NCBI RefSeq assembly: GCF_000518985.1
Contig: NZ_JAEQ01000013.1
Coordinates: forward strand, 62,001 to 126,000
Direction of reading: 5' to 3'
Length of the DNA stretch: 64,000 nt
From: Chelativorans sp. J32
GTDB taxonomy: Bacteria > Pseudomonadota > Alphaproteobacteria > Rhizobiales > Rhizobiaceae
Shown here: piece by piece, positions 8,341 to 17,869 of the stretch
How the letters are laid out: every line of letters begins with the position of its first letter
How positions within the stretch are numbered: position 1 is the first letter of the stretch
Notes under the pieces: model-generated
Databases searched by the model: none
What the model saw: only the letters and a program-made list of their open reading frames with translations
What the model was told of the DNA's origin: nothing
Position numbers and translations under genes: made by a program

Positions 8341-9279
8341 ATGCCGATCAAGATTCCCGATCAGCTGCCTGCCCGCGAGGTGCTTGTGCGCGAGGGCGTC
8401 TCCGTCATGGACGAAAAGACGGCGCTTCGTCAGGATATCCGTCCATTGCAGATCGGGCTCTTGAACCTCATGCCGAACAAGATCCGCACGGAGACGCAGT
8501 TCGCCCGGCTGATCGGCGCCAGTCCACTCCAGGTGGAACTGACGCTGGTGCGCATCGGAAACCACAAGGCCAAGAACACGCCGGAAGAACATCTGATCGC
8601 CTTCTATGAAACCTGGGAAGAGGTGGCATCGCGCAAATTCGACGGCTTCATCGTAACCGGCGCCCCCGTGGAATTGTTGCCCTACGAAGAGGTGACTTAT
8701 TGGGAAGAGCTGGCGCGGATTTTCGATTGGACCACGACCAACGTCCATTCGTCGTTCTTCATTTGCTGGGGCGCGATGGCGGCTGCCTGGCATTTCCATC
8801 GCATCCCGAAACACACGCTCGAGAAAAAGGCATTCGGCGTCTTCCGGCACCGCAACTACGCTCCCGCCTCCCCCTATCTCGCCGGGTTCTCGGATGATTT
8901 CGCCATTCCCGTCTCGCGGTGGACCGAGGTGCGCGCAGCCGATATTCCCGCCGATTCAGGGCTGGAAATGCTGATGGAGTCGGACGAGACCGGCCCTTGT
9001 CTGCTCGCAGAGGCGACGGGAAACCGGCTCTACATGTTCAATCACATCGAATATGATTCCACGTCCCTCAAGGAAGAATACGATCGGGACGTGGCTGCCG
9101 GCGTGCCGATCGATGTGCCGCATGAATATTATCCGGGCAACGATCCTAAGCGGCCCCCGCTCAACCGCTGGCGCTCGCACGCTCATCTGCTGTTCGGAAA
9201 CTGGATCAACCGTGTCTACCAGACGACGCCCTACGACCTGGAGAAGATCGGGAAGAACCTGGAGCCCGCGCTGTCCTAA
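8341..9279 (+). CDS. metA: Homoserine O-acyltransferase MetA, predicted acetyl-CoA type
   Basis: First committed step of methionine synthesis, acylating L-homoserine. The 312-residue MetA-fold protein has the nucleophile C142 in [10 protein letters not shown] and the catalytic HxE in NHIEYD, in normal register. Residue 111 is Glu (TGAPVELLP); in characterised MetA enzymes Glu111 goes with acetyl-CoA and Gly111 with succinyl-CoA, so the likely product is O-acetylhomoserine although such genes are often labelled succinyltransferase. The ATG at 8341 follows GGAG with 8 to 9 bases spacing; an in-frame upstream start at 8323 would sit inside the terminator. Expression is predicted to fall when SAM is abundant through the upstream riboswitch. 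Confidence 0.95.
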   Translation: MPIKIPDQLPAREVLVREGVSVMDEKTALRQDIRPLQIGLLNLMPNKIRTETQFARLIGASPLQVELTLVRIGNHKAKNTPEEHLIAFYETWEEVASRKFDGFIVTGAPVELLPYEEVTYWEELARIFDWTTTNVHSSFFICWGAMAAAWHFHRIPKHTLEKKAFGVFRHRNYAPASPYLAGFSDDFAIPVSRWTEVRAADIPADSGLEMLMESDETGPCLLAEATGNRLYMFNHIEYDSTSLKEEYDRDVAAGVPIDVPHEYYPGNDPKRPPLNRWRSHAHLLFGNWINRVYQTTPYDLEKIGKNLEPALS

Positions 9280-9290
9280 CGCCCCCAGGC

Positions 9291-10358
9291 TCACGCGGTT
9301 AGAAGTTTCTCGGCGTCTTCCGAAAGCTTTCGCGTAAGCTCCGCCGCAGGCATGGGCCGCGCCAAAGGTGCTGCCTGACCGGCCCAGAGCGGCGAGAAAT
9401 CGCCCGAGCCCGCGCTTTCCGCCGCCTTTCGCAGTGGCGCAATCGCGGCCGTGGCAAGCGGAAAGGCGGGAGCTTCGGCGCTGATCGGTCCCACTTCGCG
9501 GATAATGCGGTTGATCAGGCCGCGCGCGGGACGCCCTGTGAAGACATTGGTGAGCACGGTGCGGTCATCGCGCGCCCGCGCAAGCGCTTCGCGGTGAAGA
9601 GGGCCGGTCAAAGCCTCGGGCGATTGAAGATAAGCGGTGCCGACCTGGACCGCCGATGCGCCCAACATGAAGGCAGCGGCCATGCCGCGCCCGTCCGAGA
9701 TGCCTCCTGCGGCGATAACCGGCACCGAGACGGCGTCGACCACCTGGGGCACCAGCGCCATCGTGCCGGGCTGTGTCGAAATATCCTCCTCAAGGAAAAT
9801 GCCCCGATGTCCACCGGCTTCGGCGCCCTGGGCGATGATGGCATCGCAGCCGCGTTCCTCGAGCCATCGAGCCTCGGCGACCGTCGTAGCGGAAGCGATG
9901 ATCTTGGCTTCCGTCTTGCGGACGCGCTCGAGCAGCTGTTCTTTCGGCAGGCCGAAGTGGAAGCTCACGATTTCCGGGCGATATTCCTCGACGATCATGC
10001 ACGCTTCTTCGTTGAAAGGATTTCGGCCGGCGCCTGCCGGTGCGGCATCCGGGTCGAGGCCGTATTCAGAATAGTAGGCGGCCAACCGTCCACGCCAATC
10101 GGCTTCGCGCCCGGAGTCCGGCTCCGGTGGCGTATGACAGAAGAAATTGAGGTTAATCGGCTTGCTCACCCGCTGGCGGATAATGCCGAGTTCCGTGCGG
10201 ACTTGCTCTGGAGAAAGCATCGCGCAGGGAAGTGCGCCGAGCCCGCCCGCCTGGGCGACGGCGATCGCAAGCTCAGAGCCGCCGGAGCCCGCCATGGGCG
10301 CCAGCAGCACCGGTCGTTCGATGCCGAACAGGTCGAGGATCCGTCGGTCCCGCCACAT
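9291..10358 (-). CDS. Nitronate monooxygenase family flavoprotein
   Basis: 355-residue TIM-barrel of the NMO/2-nitropropane dioxygenase family, which uses FMN to oxidise nitronates such as propionate 3-nitronate. Family blocks seen are RPVLLAPMAGSGGSELA, VSFHFGLP, the flavin phosphate site AQGAEAGGHRG, and PVIAAGGISDGRG. It is transcribed in the same direction as, and one base before, the methyltransferase's stop in the downstream-to-upstream layout (methyltransferase 10360-11121 first, then this gene), so they probably share a transcript. Real substrate unknown; many members are broad detoxification enzymes. Confidence 0.87.
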   Translation of the reverse strand: MWRDRRILDLFGIERPVLLAPMAGSGGSELAIAVAQAGGLGALPCAMLSPEQVRTELGIIRQRVSKPINLNFFCHTPPEPDSGREADWRGRLAAYYSEYGLDPDAAPAGAGRNPFNEEACMIVEEYRPEIVSFHFGLPKEQLLERVRKTEAKIIASATTVAEARWLEERGCDAIIAQGAEAGGHRGIFLEEDISTQPGTMALVPQVVDAVSVPVIAAGGISDGRGMAAAFMLGASAVQVGTAYLQSPEALTGPLHREALARARDDRTVLTNVFTGRPARGLINRIIREVGPISAEAPAFPLATAAIAPLRKAAESAGSGDFSPLWAGQAAPLARPMPAAELTRKLSEDAEKLLTA

Positions 10359-10359
10359 C

Positions 10360-11121
10360 TCACTCTCCCTTTTTCTCCATATGGATCGCAGCTCCGCGGG
10401 TCGCCCCCTGCGGGCTCAATACGGGAACGAGCACACGCCGCTTGCGGCGCGCTTTTGCCGGAATGCCCTGATAAAGCCGTTTCTCGGCCTCGACCACGAG
10501 GACTCCAGCGAAAAGGGGCCAGAACCGTTTGCCGGCACGCTCCAGCACTTGGTGAAGCCGCATCACCCAGCGGCGCCGCGCGGGCGGGAAATGCAGCGTA
10601 TCCGCCCACGCGCCGGGCGTGAAATTGGCCTCGCGAAGAAGCTCCACCAACTGCGTCCGGGAGTAGGGGCGGCCGGTTCCGAAGGGCGTATGCTCGAAGC
10701 GCGCCCAGACCCCTCGCCGGTTCGGCACCACGATGACGATACGCCCGCCCGGCGCCAGCACGCGCCAAAGCTCCATCAGCATCTGCCGTGGATTTTCCGC
10801 ATGCTCCAATGCATGGACCACCAGCACCCGATCGATCGCGGCGTCAGCGAGCGGCAGTTCCTCTTCGAAGACCAACGCCGTCGTGGAAGGCCGCCCGGTT
10901 GGCCACCGGATGGCCCCCTGGCGCGCGGGCATGAAAGCAAATACGCGTTCCGCGTCGGCACCGAAGCGCTCGAGCCAGGGCACGGCATAGCCAAGGCCCA
11001 CAAGACGCTCGTCCGGCAGCTTGCACCAGATCGATGAAAGGGCCATGGCAATAGACCTCTCGGCCAGCTTTCCGAGCAGGCTTGCGTAGAATGCCCTGAG
11101 GTCGACGATGTCGGTGTTCAT
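10360..11121 (-). CDS. Class I SAM-dependent methyltransferase
   Basis: 253 residues from MNTDIVDLRAFYAS. The segment with LPLADAAIDRVLVVHALEH and WRVLAPGGRIVIVVPNRRG is the Methyltransf_11 core (motifs IV to VI); the usual GxGxG motif I is replaced by a degenerate GLGYAVPWLERFG. A very basic C-terminal tail (KARRKRR) may bind nucleic acid or membrane. The gene is commonly found divergent from gloB in Rhizobiales, as here. The target is unknown. No clear ribosome-binding site precedes the ATG; a GTG at 11178 would add 19 residues. Confidence 0.82.
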   Translation of the reverse strand: MNTDIVDLRAFYASLLGKLAERSIAMALSSIWCKLPDERLVGLGYAVPWLERFGADAERVFAFMPARQGAIRWPTGRPSTTALVFEEELPLADAAIDRVLVVHALEHAENPRQMLMELWRVLAPGGRIVIVVPNRRGVWARFEHTPFGTGRPYSRTQLVELLREANFTPGAWADTLHFPPARRRWVMRLHQVLERAGKRFWPLFAGVLVVEAEKRLYQGIPAKARRKRRVLVPVLSPQGATRGAAIHMEKKGE

Positions 11122-11223
11122 ACGAAGAGGGTAAGCGTCCAGGGCGCCCGCTTCAAGAAAGTCTTTCGGCGGTGACAAAGGCCGGCCGAGACCCTATGTG
11201 TCTGACTGGATACGGAGATAGTG

Positions 11224-11991
11224 ATGACGCTCGAAATCGAACAGTTCATGTGCCACAGCGACAATTTCGGCATCCTTGCGCGCGATTCGGAAACGGGTGT
11301 CACCGCCCTGATTGACGCGCCGCAGGAGCGCCCGATTCTGGAGGCGATCGAACGTACGGGCTGGACACCCTCATTGCTGCTCATCACGCATCATCATGCC
11401 GACCATGTCGAAGCCAATCTAGCGCTCAAGGAGCGTTTCGGCCTTACGATTGTCGGTCCCGCCAAGGAGGCGGACAAGATTCCGGGTATTGACCGGCAGG
11501 TGAATGAGGGGGACATCGTGCGCGTCGGTAACCAGGAAGCGCGCGTGATCGAGACGCCGGGGCACACGGCTGGCCATGTCAGCTACTTTTTCCCCAAAGC
11601 AGGCGTCGCCTTCACGGCCGACACGCTGTTTGCTCTCGGTTGTGGCCGGTTGTTCGAATGCAAGCCGCCGGTCATGTACGAATCGCTCAAGAAACTGACG
11701 GAGCTGCCGCTCGAGACCGTCATCTATTGCGGGCACGAATATACCGAGTCCAACGCCCGCTTCGCGCTCTCGGTCGATCCCACCAACTCTGCACTCAAGG
11801 AGCGGGCAAAGAAGATCGAAGCGCTGCGGCGCGAGGACAGGCCGACCCTGCCGACCACCTTGCGTGAAGAGATGGCGACAAACCCGTTCCTTCGTTGGCA
11901 CGATCCGGTCATTCGCCGCAATCTCGGCATGGAGAACGCCCCCGATGTGGAAGTCTTCGCCGAGATCCGCAAACGGAAGGATATCTTCTAG
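11224..11991 (+). CDS. gloB: Hydroxyacylglutathione hydrolase (glyoxalase II)
   Basis: Hydrolyses S-lactoylglutathione to D-lactate and glutathione, completing methylglyoxal detoxification in the cytoplasm. The 255-residue protein has the metallo-beta-lactamase motif THHHADH (H56, H58, D60, H61), TPGHTAGHVSY, FTADTLFALGCGRLFE, YCGHEYT, and the C-terminal HAGH domain ending in NPFLRWHDP and a basic tail; these last features separate GloB from other metallo-beta-lactamases. A GTG three bases upstream is an alternative start. Confidence 0.94.
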   Translation: MTLEIEQFMCHSDNFGILARDSETGVTALIDAPQERPILEAIERTGWTPSLLLITHHHADHVEANLALKERFGLTIVGPAKEADKIPGIDRQVNEGDIVRVGNQEARVIETPGHTAGHVSYFFPKAGVAFTADTLFALGCGRLFECKPPVMYESLKKLTELPLETVIYCGHEYTESNARFALSVDPTNSALKERAKKIEALRREDRPTLPTTLREEMATNPFLRWHDPVIRRNLGMENAPDVEVFAEIRKRKDIF

Positions 11992-11994
11992 CCG

Positions 11995-12885
11995 TCAGAC
12001 CGCGGCATCTTCCGCCAGCTCCTTTTGGCGGAAAATCATGCTTTTGGCTGCAAGCGCGGCGCCGCCGGTGATGAGAAGGCAAGCCGCAAGCGTCGCCGCG
12101 GTCGGCTCGGCCCGGCCCGCAGCGATCAGGACCAGCGTGGACAGGAGAGGGGCTGCATAGCTGGCGGCTCCCAACACCTGGATGTTACCGTGCTTCACGC
12201 CATAATCCCAGGCGTAGAACGCAGCTCCCACCGGCAGGAGGCCGAGGCCGAGCACCGCCAGCCACTCGCCCATGTTCACCGGCCAGATCGTCTCTTCCAG
12301 CGCCATGTGGCAGAGTGCGGAGAGGAGAGCGGTGGCAGCACAGAACCAGGTGACCGTGCTTGTTGGCACTGCCTGAAAGCGGCGTGAAAGAAGCGAATAA
12401 CCGGACCAGAAAAGGGCACTTGCACCGGCTGCGGCGTACCCAAGGGAATAGCGGCTGTCGAAGCTGAAGCCACCATCCTTGCCGATGATCAGCAAAGTGC
12501 CAGCCAAGCCCAGACAGGCGCCGGCGACATGATGCCAGCCGAGGCGCTCGCCTGGCACAAGAGCCGAGCCGAGCACGATCAGAAGCGGCCAGAGATAGCC
12601 GATGAGGCTGGCTTCCACGGTGGGCGCATTGCGAAGCGCCGTGAAGTAGAGGAAGTGATAGCCGAAGAGGCCGCCGATACCGATGAGCCACACCACGGGT
12701 GGCACTCTCTCGCTCTTGCGGAAGGCCGGCGAGGCAGCTTGGGCGGCCAGCCCCACCCCCGTTCCGATGGCAAAGGTGATGGCGGAAAGCTGGAAGGGCG
12801 GGACGCTGCCGGATGCCGCCGTCATCAGCGCCAACAGCGCCCACATGGCAATCGCCGAAAAGCCGATCAAAGTCGCGCGCGCCAT
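11995..12885 (-). CDS. EamA-family (DMT) permease
   Basis: 296 residues with about ten hydrophobic helices arranged as two EamA repeats, consistent with a drug/metabolite transporter of the inner membrane. The second repeat carries LLPVGAAFYAWDYGVKHGNIQVLG, a block seen in DMT exporters of the YddG (aromatic amino acid exporter) type; substrate specificity is therefore only a suggestion. It converges on gloB with 3 bp between stops. A second, unrelated-looking EamA protein lies at 50458-51348. Confidence 0.84.
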   Translation of the reverse strand: MARATLIGFSAIAMWALLALMTAASGSVPPFQLSAITFAIGTGVGLAAQAASPAFRKSERVPPVVWLIGIGGLFGYHFLYFTALRNAPTVEASLIGYLWPLLIVLGSALVPGERLGWHHVAGACLGLAGTLLIIGKDGGFSFDSRYSLGYAAAGASALFWSGYSLLSRRFQAVPTSTVTWFCAATALLSALCHMALEETIWPVNMGEWLAVLGLGLLPVGAAFYAWDYGVKHGNIQVLGAASYAAPLLSTLVLIAAGRAEPTAATLAACLLITGGAALAAKSMIFRQKELAEDAAV

Positions 12886-12990
12886 TTATTCCGAACCCTG
12901 CTCCAGTTGCGTCGATCTTGTTGACCGGCGCTGTTGACCTGTGAAGCTCAGGTCCGGATGTTCACCGCCGAGCCTGATCAAGAACTGTCG

Positions 12991-13749
12991 TCACATCTGA
13001 CGCGCTCTGATGTGCACCGTTCCGATCTTCGTGGCAATGGTGGCTTCGACCGGCGAATAGAGTTCCCTACCGGCTACAGGGGCAAATCCCACAAGCATGC
13101 GTCCGCGATCGCGCAAAAAGGTGATCGAGGAATGGTTTCTCCGATATCCGGACACCGGTACGAACCGCGCCCGGCACGTTACGGCGGCACCACGAAAGTG
13201 CTCCCACTCATTTGCGGGCTGAAGCACGATATCGGCGCGGATCTCGCCGTCATAGACACGAATCCTGCGGTTGCAGACGGCGTCATTGCCGGAAACGGGC
13301 AAAAGCAAAGCGGAAATGGGATCGGCCACCCCAGAGAGATGATTGCGAGCGAGCGGGACCCAGTCGTCTCCACGTTTTTTCAGAGGTGGGTCGTTCCTGG
13401 TTTCGGCGACCCTGCCTCCCTGGAAGCGGATCGTCGTAATCTGGCGCTTGTCGCCTTCGGTGTATTCCAGCGCGTAAAGGCTGGGACGTGTGGAATTCCT
13501 TGCAAACCGGCCATTCACTTTCACCGTTCCGTCGGTGCGCTCGAAGATGCGCGCGATGCCAGCGCTGGCGAAGCTTCCGGCTATGGCAAAGCCTTCGCCT
13601 TCGAACCGGCTTTCGAAAGTGGCGCGTCCCACGGGGAAGCCGAAAAGAGAGACATCATAGCGCGTATGATAGGCTTCCGCGCCGGCCATCGGCGCCGACG
13701 CAAGGAAAAAAACCGCAGCGACAAAAACGCGGTGGCGGAGATTGATCAT
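12991..13749 (-). CDS. DUF3108 exported protein
   Basis: 252 residues: signal peptide (MINLRHRVFVAAVFFLASA, likely cut after AGA at 24) followed by a DUF3108 domain of about 220 residues, with YDVSLFGFPVGRATF at its start. DUF3108 is a periplasmic or outer-membrane-associated beta-rich family with no agreed function. The ATG at 13749 begins the signal peptide directly. It is divergent from rpmB. Confidence 0.83.
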   Translation of the reverse strand: MINLRHRVFVAAVFFLASAPMAGAEAYHTRYDVSLFGFPVGRATFESRFEGEGFAIAGSFASAGIARIFERTDGTVKVNGRFARNSTRPSLYALEYTEGDKRQITTIRFQGGRVAETRNDPPLKKRGDDWVPLARNHLSGVADPISALLLPVSGNDAVCNRRIRVYDGEIRADIVLQPANEWEHFRGAAVTCRARFVPVSGYRRNHSSITFLRDRGRMLVGFAPVAGRELYSPVEATIATKIGTVHIRARQM

Positions 13750-13848
13750 GGCTTGCTTCCGGCGTTGTCCTCTCCGTCCTTCCCACAGGCAAACCGTCTT
13801 TTACGGCGTTTGTATGGAGCGGTTTTCGGGCCGCTGGTGCCGCAAAGC

Positions 13849-13877
13849 TTGACCGCAGCCGGTTTTGCCTCTATTGA
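13849..13877 (+). promoter_or_regulatory. Candidate sigma-70 promoter of rpmB
   Basis: TTGACC at 13849-13854, 17-base spacer, TATTGA at 13872-13877; about 93 bases upstream of the rpmB ATG and on the correct strand. Confidence 0.55.
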
Positions 13878-13969
13878 ACCCGCGATTTCCCACGAGGCCG
13901 CTTAAGGAACCGCGCGCCGCAATCTGGTGCGGCAACTGGTCATGGGCCCGAAAGATAAAGGATAAACAG

Positions 13970-14266
13970 ATGTCCCGCGCTTGCGAACTGACTGGCAAGG
14001 CCGTGATCAGCGGCAACAATGTGAGCCACGCCAACAACAAGACCCGTCGTCGCTTTCTGCCCAATCTTTGCGACGTCACGCTGATGTCGGAGGCACTCGG
14101 CCAGAGCTATCGTCTGCGCGTTTCGGCCAATGCGCTTCGCTCGGTGGAGCATCGCGGCGGTCTCGACGCCTTCCTGCTGAAGGCCAAGTCGAACGAGCTC
14201 TCGCAGCGTGCGCGCCTCCTGAAGAAGCAGATCGTCAAGAAGATCGCCGAGCAGGCCACGGCCTGA
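13970..14266 (+). CDS. rpmB: 50S ribosomal protein L28
   Basis: 98 residues starting [24 protein letters not shown], with the L28 signatures [13 protein letters not shown] and the basic C-terminal helix. It is a structural protein of the large ribosomal subunit. The ATG follows AAAGGATAAACAG, a good ribosome-binding site; the longer upstream frame is non-coding. The length is normal for the alphaproteobacterial form. The queuosine-precursor transporter gene follows 50 bp downstream on the same strand. Confidence 0.97.
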   Translation: MSRACELTGKAVISGNNVSHANNKTRRRFLPNLCDVTLMSEALGQSYRLRVSANALRSVEHRGGLDAFLLKAKSNELSQRARLLKKQIVKKIAEQATA

Positions 14267-14290
14267 TCCTTCGGGCGGGCGTTTGCCCGA

Positions 14291-14319
14291 CTGGTTCCAT
14301 CACCCAGGCTAAAAAAATG
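14291..14319 (+). ncRNA. preQ1-I riboswitch-like element overlapping the start codon
   Basis: CTGG (14291-14294) pairs with CCAG (14304-14307) as P1. The loop begins TTC, the C at 14303 sits where preQ1-I has its ligand-recognition cytosine, and the 3' tail is a run of A (14311-14316). Loop bases CAT (14298-14300) are complementary to ATG (14317-14319), so the P2 pseudoknot would contain the start codon of the following gene. The overall pattern GGTTC, CCC, TAAAAAA matches the preQ1-I consensus. The next gene encodes a predicted queuosine-precursor transporter, which fits. Confidence 0.72.
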
Positions 14320-14943
14320 AACCGCGCATTCCAAGTTTGGCCATTCGTGGTCGCCATGGCGTCTACCGTCGTGGCGTCCAATATCCTCGTTCAGTTTCCG
14401 TTTAACCATTTTGGGCTGGGCGAAATCCTTACCTGGGGAGCGCTCAGCTATCCCGTCGCATTCCTGATCACGGATCTGACCAATCGGCGGTTTGGTCCGG
14501 CGGTTGCCCGCCGCGTGGTTCTGGTGGGCTTCATCTTTGCCGTGGCACTCTCCGTGTGGCTGGCCACGCCGCGCATCGCCATCGCCTCGGGAACCGCATT
14601 CCTCGCCGCTCAGCTTCTCGACATCACTGTGTTCGATCGCCTGCGGAGACAGGCTTGGTGGCAGCCACCCTTGTTTTCGACGGTCGTGAGTTCGGCGCTC
14701 GATACATTGCTCTTCTTCTCCATCGCCTTCGCGACAGTCTTTGCCTTTTTCGATACGGCTGTCGGGCTTCACGATGGATCGCTTGCGTTCCCGGTGCCGC
14801 TCCTCGGTTTTGGCTCCGAGGTGCCACTTTGGGTGTCGCTTGCCGTGGGCGACTTCTGCGTGAAGCTCCTCATGGGCTTTGCCATGCTGGGCCCCTATGG
14901 AGCGATGCTTTCGTTTCTCAGGCCCGCTGAAGCGGTGCGCTAG
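14317..14943 (+). CDS. VUT/YhhQ family queuosine precursor transporter
   Basis: 208 residues, mostly hydrophobic, with six or so membrane helices. The family motif FLITDLTNRRFG, the SGTAFLAAQLLDITVFDRLR block and the late LPLWVSLAVGDFCVKL-like helix are typical of the VUT (COG1738/YhhQ) family, which imports queuosine precursors such as preQ0 and preQ1. No Shine-Dalgarno sequence is visible; bases before the ATG are an A run belonging to the preQ1-I-like element, so initiation is probably controlled by that fold. It lies in the same direction as rpmB and may be read through from it. Confidence 0.9.
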   Translation: MNRAFQVWPFVVAMASTVVASNILVQFPFNHFGLGEILTWGALSYPVAFLITDLTNRRFGPAVARRVVLVGFIFAVALSVWLATPRIAIASGTAFLAAQLLDITVFDRLRRQAWWQPPLFSTVVSSALDTLLFFSIAFATVFAFFDTAVGLHDGSLAFPVPLLGFGSEVPLWVSLAVGDFCVKLLMGFAMLGPYGAMLSFLRPAEAVR

Positions 14944-14949
14944 GGAAGG

Positions 14950-15969
14950 CTACCGTTCCAGCAGCCGGAATTCCAGGTAGAGATTGCGCTGCAGGAAGGA
15001 GCGGTTGTCGTCCGACATGAGCGAGACCATGGTCGCGCCATCGGAGCGCTGCCAGACGTCCAGCGCTTCCATATTGTCGATCTGATAGCCCATATCCGCC
15101 TCAAGCAGGACAGGCCCGTCGGCAATGCCGCCCGGGCGGATCGTCTCGGCCGGGATACGGCGGAGCCGCATAGCGACGCCGGCCGATAGCGAAAAGCTCC
15201 GCTCAAGCAGGAGGAGGTCACCATCGGGCAGGAAGGCGCCATCCGTGATGTCGAACTCGTCCCGGCGAGCAATGGTGAAGGCGCCTTTCCGTGGCCCGTC
15301 GAGAACGGCGGCGAAGACGTTTCCATTCTTGTCGATGCTTCGTTCTGTGATGGCGACCAGAGCTCCCGCAAGGACGCTTTCCTGCGGCGCGAAGGCCACC
15401 GTTTCGAAGCTTCTATTCATCCGGAGTTCGTGCCGGGGGATAAGGAAGTCCAGATCGGCAACAGGGCTTCCCATCTTGCCGGGTTCCAAGCGGAACTCGG
15501 AAATGCGGTGTTCCCGCTCGAAGCCGACGAGGACCCTGTTTCCGCGCAGGGCAATCGCTTCGGCATCTGTCGTCCATTTTTCTCCCGCGTTGCCGGCGGC
15601 GTCGAGTATCGGGCTCATCGTGAAGTCCTCGATGGCGCTCGGCCGGCCGCTCTCGTCGCGAAGAATTTTGCCGAAGAACCAGAAGCCCGTATCGGTGACA
15701 CCGATGAAACTCTCTCCCGGCGAACGGAAACGAAAGGAAGAGATGCCGCCGAAGTCGCGGCTGCGGGAGATCATCTCCAGTCCGCCGACGAATTCCAGAG
15801 CACCGAAATCTTTCTCGCGGGAGCCTATGCGAAAGCTGTCGATGACGCGCGCGGAAACCGAAACGCTTTCAGCAGAAGCATTTTCGGTTATTGCCGGTGA
15901 CGGAAAGAAAATGCCCGCAGCGAGAAGAAAAATACCGAAAAACAGGCCGTGAACCCGGTCAGCCCGCAC
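14950..15969 (-). CDS. Esterase-like activity of phytase family protein, exported
   Basis: 339 residues. An N-terminal signal peptide ([15 protein letters not shown]) is followed by a beta-propeller-like 'esterase-like activity of phytase' domain, seen from [42 protein letters not shown] and the C-terminal [12 protein letters not shown] block. Members are periplasmic; substrates are not known. Its start overlaps the end of cobT by 11 bp, so it is co-transcribed with the cobS-GFA-cobT run, a placement seen in other Rhizobiales though no role in cobalamin synthesis is known. Confidence 0.83.
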   Translation of the reverse strand: MRADRVHGLFFGIFLLAAGIFFPSPAITENASAESVSVSARVIDSFRIGSREKDFGALEFVGGLEMISRSRDFGGISSFRFRSPGESFIGVTDTGFWFFGKILRDESGRPSAIEDFTMSPILDAAGNAGEKWTTDAEAIALRGNRVLVGFEREHRISEFRLEPGKMGSPVADLDFLIPRHELRMNRSFETVAFAPQESVLAGALVAITERSIDKNGNVFAAVLDGPRKGAFTIARRDEFDITDGAFLPDGDLLLLERSFSLSAGVAMRLRRIPAETIRPGGIADGPVLLEADMGYQIDNMEALDVWQRSDGATMVSLMSDDNRSFLQRNLYLEFRLLER

Positions 15970-17851
15970 GACGCAGGCGTCCGGCTGCTCGGCCGCGCCG
16001 CAAGCTTTCCTCCTCGAAAAGGGAGGCGAGCTGCTCCGTCATGGCGCCGGCCAGTTCCTCGGCATCCACAATGGTGACGGCACGGCGATAATAGCGCGTC
16101 ACGTCGTGGCCGATGCCGATGGCGAGCAGCTCCACCGGAGAGCGCGTCTCGATCAGCTCGATGATCCCGCGCAGATGCCGTTCCAGATAGTTTCCGGGAT
16201 TTACAGAAAGCGTCGAATCGTCAACCGGTGCGCCATCCGAAATCATCATCAGGATCTTGCGCTGCTCCGGTCGCGCAATCAGGCGCTGATGCGCCCAAAG
16301 CAGCGCCTCGCCGTCGATATTTTCCTTGAGTAGGCCTTCGCGCATCATCAGGCCGAGATTGCGGCGTGCGCGCCGCCACGGCGCATCCGCGGACTTGTAG
16401 ACGATGTGACGAAGATCGTTGAGCCGGCCGGGATTGGCGGGCTTGCCTTCCTTGAGCCACTTCTCGCGTGCCTGGCCACCCTTCCACGCCCGCGTGGTGA
16501 ACCCCAGGATTTCGACGCGAACGCCACAGCGCTCCAGCGTACGGGCGAGAATGTCTGCACAAGTCGCGGCCACTGAAATGGGGCGCCCGCGCATCGAGCC
16601 GGAATTGTCGATCAGCAGCGTCACCACCGTATCGCGGAAATTGGTGTCGTGCTCCTGCTTGAAGGAGAGAGGCTGCATGGGATCGATGATGAGGCGCGGA
16701 AGGCGGGCGGTGTCGAGAACCCCTTCCTCCAGATCGAACTCCCAGGAACGGTTTTGCTGCGCCATCAGGCGCCGCTGCAAGCGGTTTGCGAGCCGGCCGA
16801 CCACGCCCTGCAGATTGGCGAGCTGCTTGTCGAGGAAAGCGCGCAGGCGGTCCAGCTCTTCCTCGTCGCAAAGGTCCTCTGCGCCGACCACCTCATCGAA
16901 TTCGGTGGTGAACACGCGATAGTCGATCGCATGGGCTGCTTGGTCGAACGGGTTCTCGGGCCGTCGTGCCTCGCCGGGCGTTTCGGCGTCGATATCCTCC
17001 TGCTCGACGGCATCCTCGGCAGCCGTGGCAGCAGCTTCGCTTTCGCCGGCTTCGTTCTCGTCGCTGGATGCATCGGCTTCTTCGGCTTGGCTGCGCTCGC
17101 CTTCCGACTGATCCTCGCCGCCCTCCTCGGAGGAGTCCTCGCCTTGCGGCTGGTCGTCGTCTTCCTCGCTATCGTCGGTCTGCTGGTCTTCGGCAAGATC
17201 CTCGCCCATGTCCATGGCGCCGAGAAGATCGCGAACGGCGCGGGCGAAGGCATCCTGATCGTTGATGCGGGGGAGCAACGTGTCGAGGTCGGTGCCGGCC
17301 TTTTCCTCGATCCAGTCACGCCAAAGGGAAACGATTTTCTCGCCGCTCTTGGGAGCAGGCCGTCCGGTCAGCTTCTCGCGTACCATCAGGGCAACGGCTT
17401 CTTCCAGCGGAGCGTCGGCGCGGTTGTTGATGTCGGCCAGATTGGCGCGCGCGTATTTGTCCTCCAGCATGGCCGCCAAGTTCTCGGACACGCCTGCCAT
17501 GGACCGGGCGCCGATGGCCTCGACCCGGGCCTGCTCCACCGCATCGAATATGGCGCGCGCCTGCGTGCCCTGCGGCGCCAGTCGGCTGTGAACGCGCGCG
17601 TCATGGCAGGCATGGCGCAGCGCCATCGAGTCTCCGAGGCCGCGGGTAACGCGAAGAGCGTCCGCCGTCGGCTTCTTGGGCAAATCAGGCAGCCGGACCC
17701 GGCTTCCCGTCAGCGCCGGTTTGTCCTTGGAAAAGACAACCTCGATCTCACCATCGCCAGCGATAGCGCGCACACAGCCGGTAAGCGCTCGCTTGAAGGG
17801 ATTGAGCGGGCTCTCGGCGGGCTGTCCTGGCTTGCGGTTGGAGGGATTCAC
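15959..17851 (-). CDS. cobT: Cobaltochelatase subunit CobT
   Basis: Large accessory subunit of the ATP-dependent aerobic cobaltochelatase CobNST, which inserts Co2+ into hydrogenobyrinate a,c-diamide. The 630-residue protein has the normal layout: an N-terminal domain with [15 protein letters not shown], a very acidic central stretch at roughly residues 215-300, and a C-terminal von Willebrand A domain with the MIDAS motif DNSGSMRG near residue 411 and [10 protein letters not shown] later. CobN is not in the window. The gene lies downstream of cobS, separated by a GFA-family gene. The symbol here means the cobaltochelatase subunit, not the nicotinate phosphoribosyltransferase of other nomenclatures. 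Confidence 0.95.
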   Translation of the reverse strand: MNPSNRKPGQPAESPLNPFKRALTGCVRAIAGDGEIEVVFSKDKPALTGSRVRLPDLPKKPTADALRVTRGLGDSMALRHACHDARVHSRLAPQGTQARAIFDAVEQARVEAIGARSMAGVSENLAAMLEDKYARANLADINNRADAPLEEAVALMVREKLTGRPAPKSGEKIVSLWRDWIEEKAGTDLDTLLPRINDQDAFARAVRDLLGAMDMGEDLAEDQQTDDSEEDDDQPQGEDSSEEGGEDQSEGERSQAEEADASSDENEAGESEAAATAAEDAVEQEDIDAETPGEARRPENPFDQAAHAIDYRVFTTEFDEVVGAEDLCDEEELDRLRAFLDKQLANLQGVVGRLANRLQRRLMAQQNRSWEFDLEEGVLDTARLPRLIIDPMQPLSFKQEHDTNFRDTVVTLLIDNSGSMRGRPISVAATCADILARTLERCGVRVEILGFTTRAWKGGQAREKWLKEGKPANPGRLNDLRHIVYKSADAPWRRARRNLGLMMREGLLKENIDGEALLWAHQRLIARPEQRKILMMISDGAPVDDSTLSVNPGNYLERHLRGIIELIETRSPVELLAIGIGHDVTRYYRRAVTIVDAEELAGAMTEQLASLFEEESLRRGRAAGRLRRAG

Positions 17852-17869
17852 GAGAAAAACTTTCTGGCT

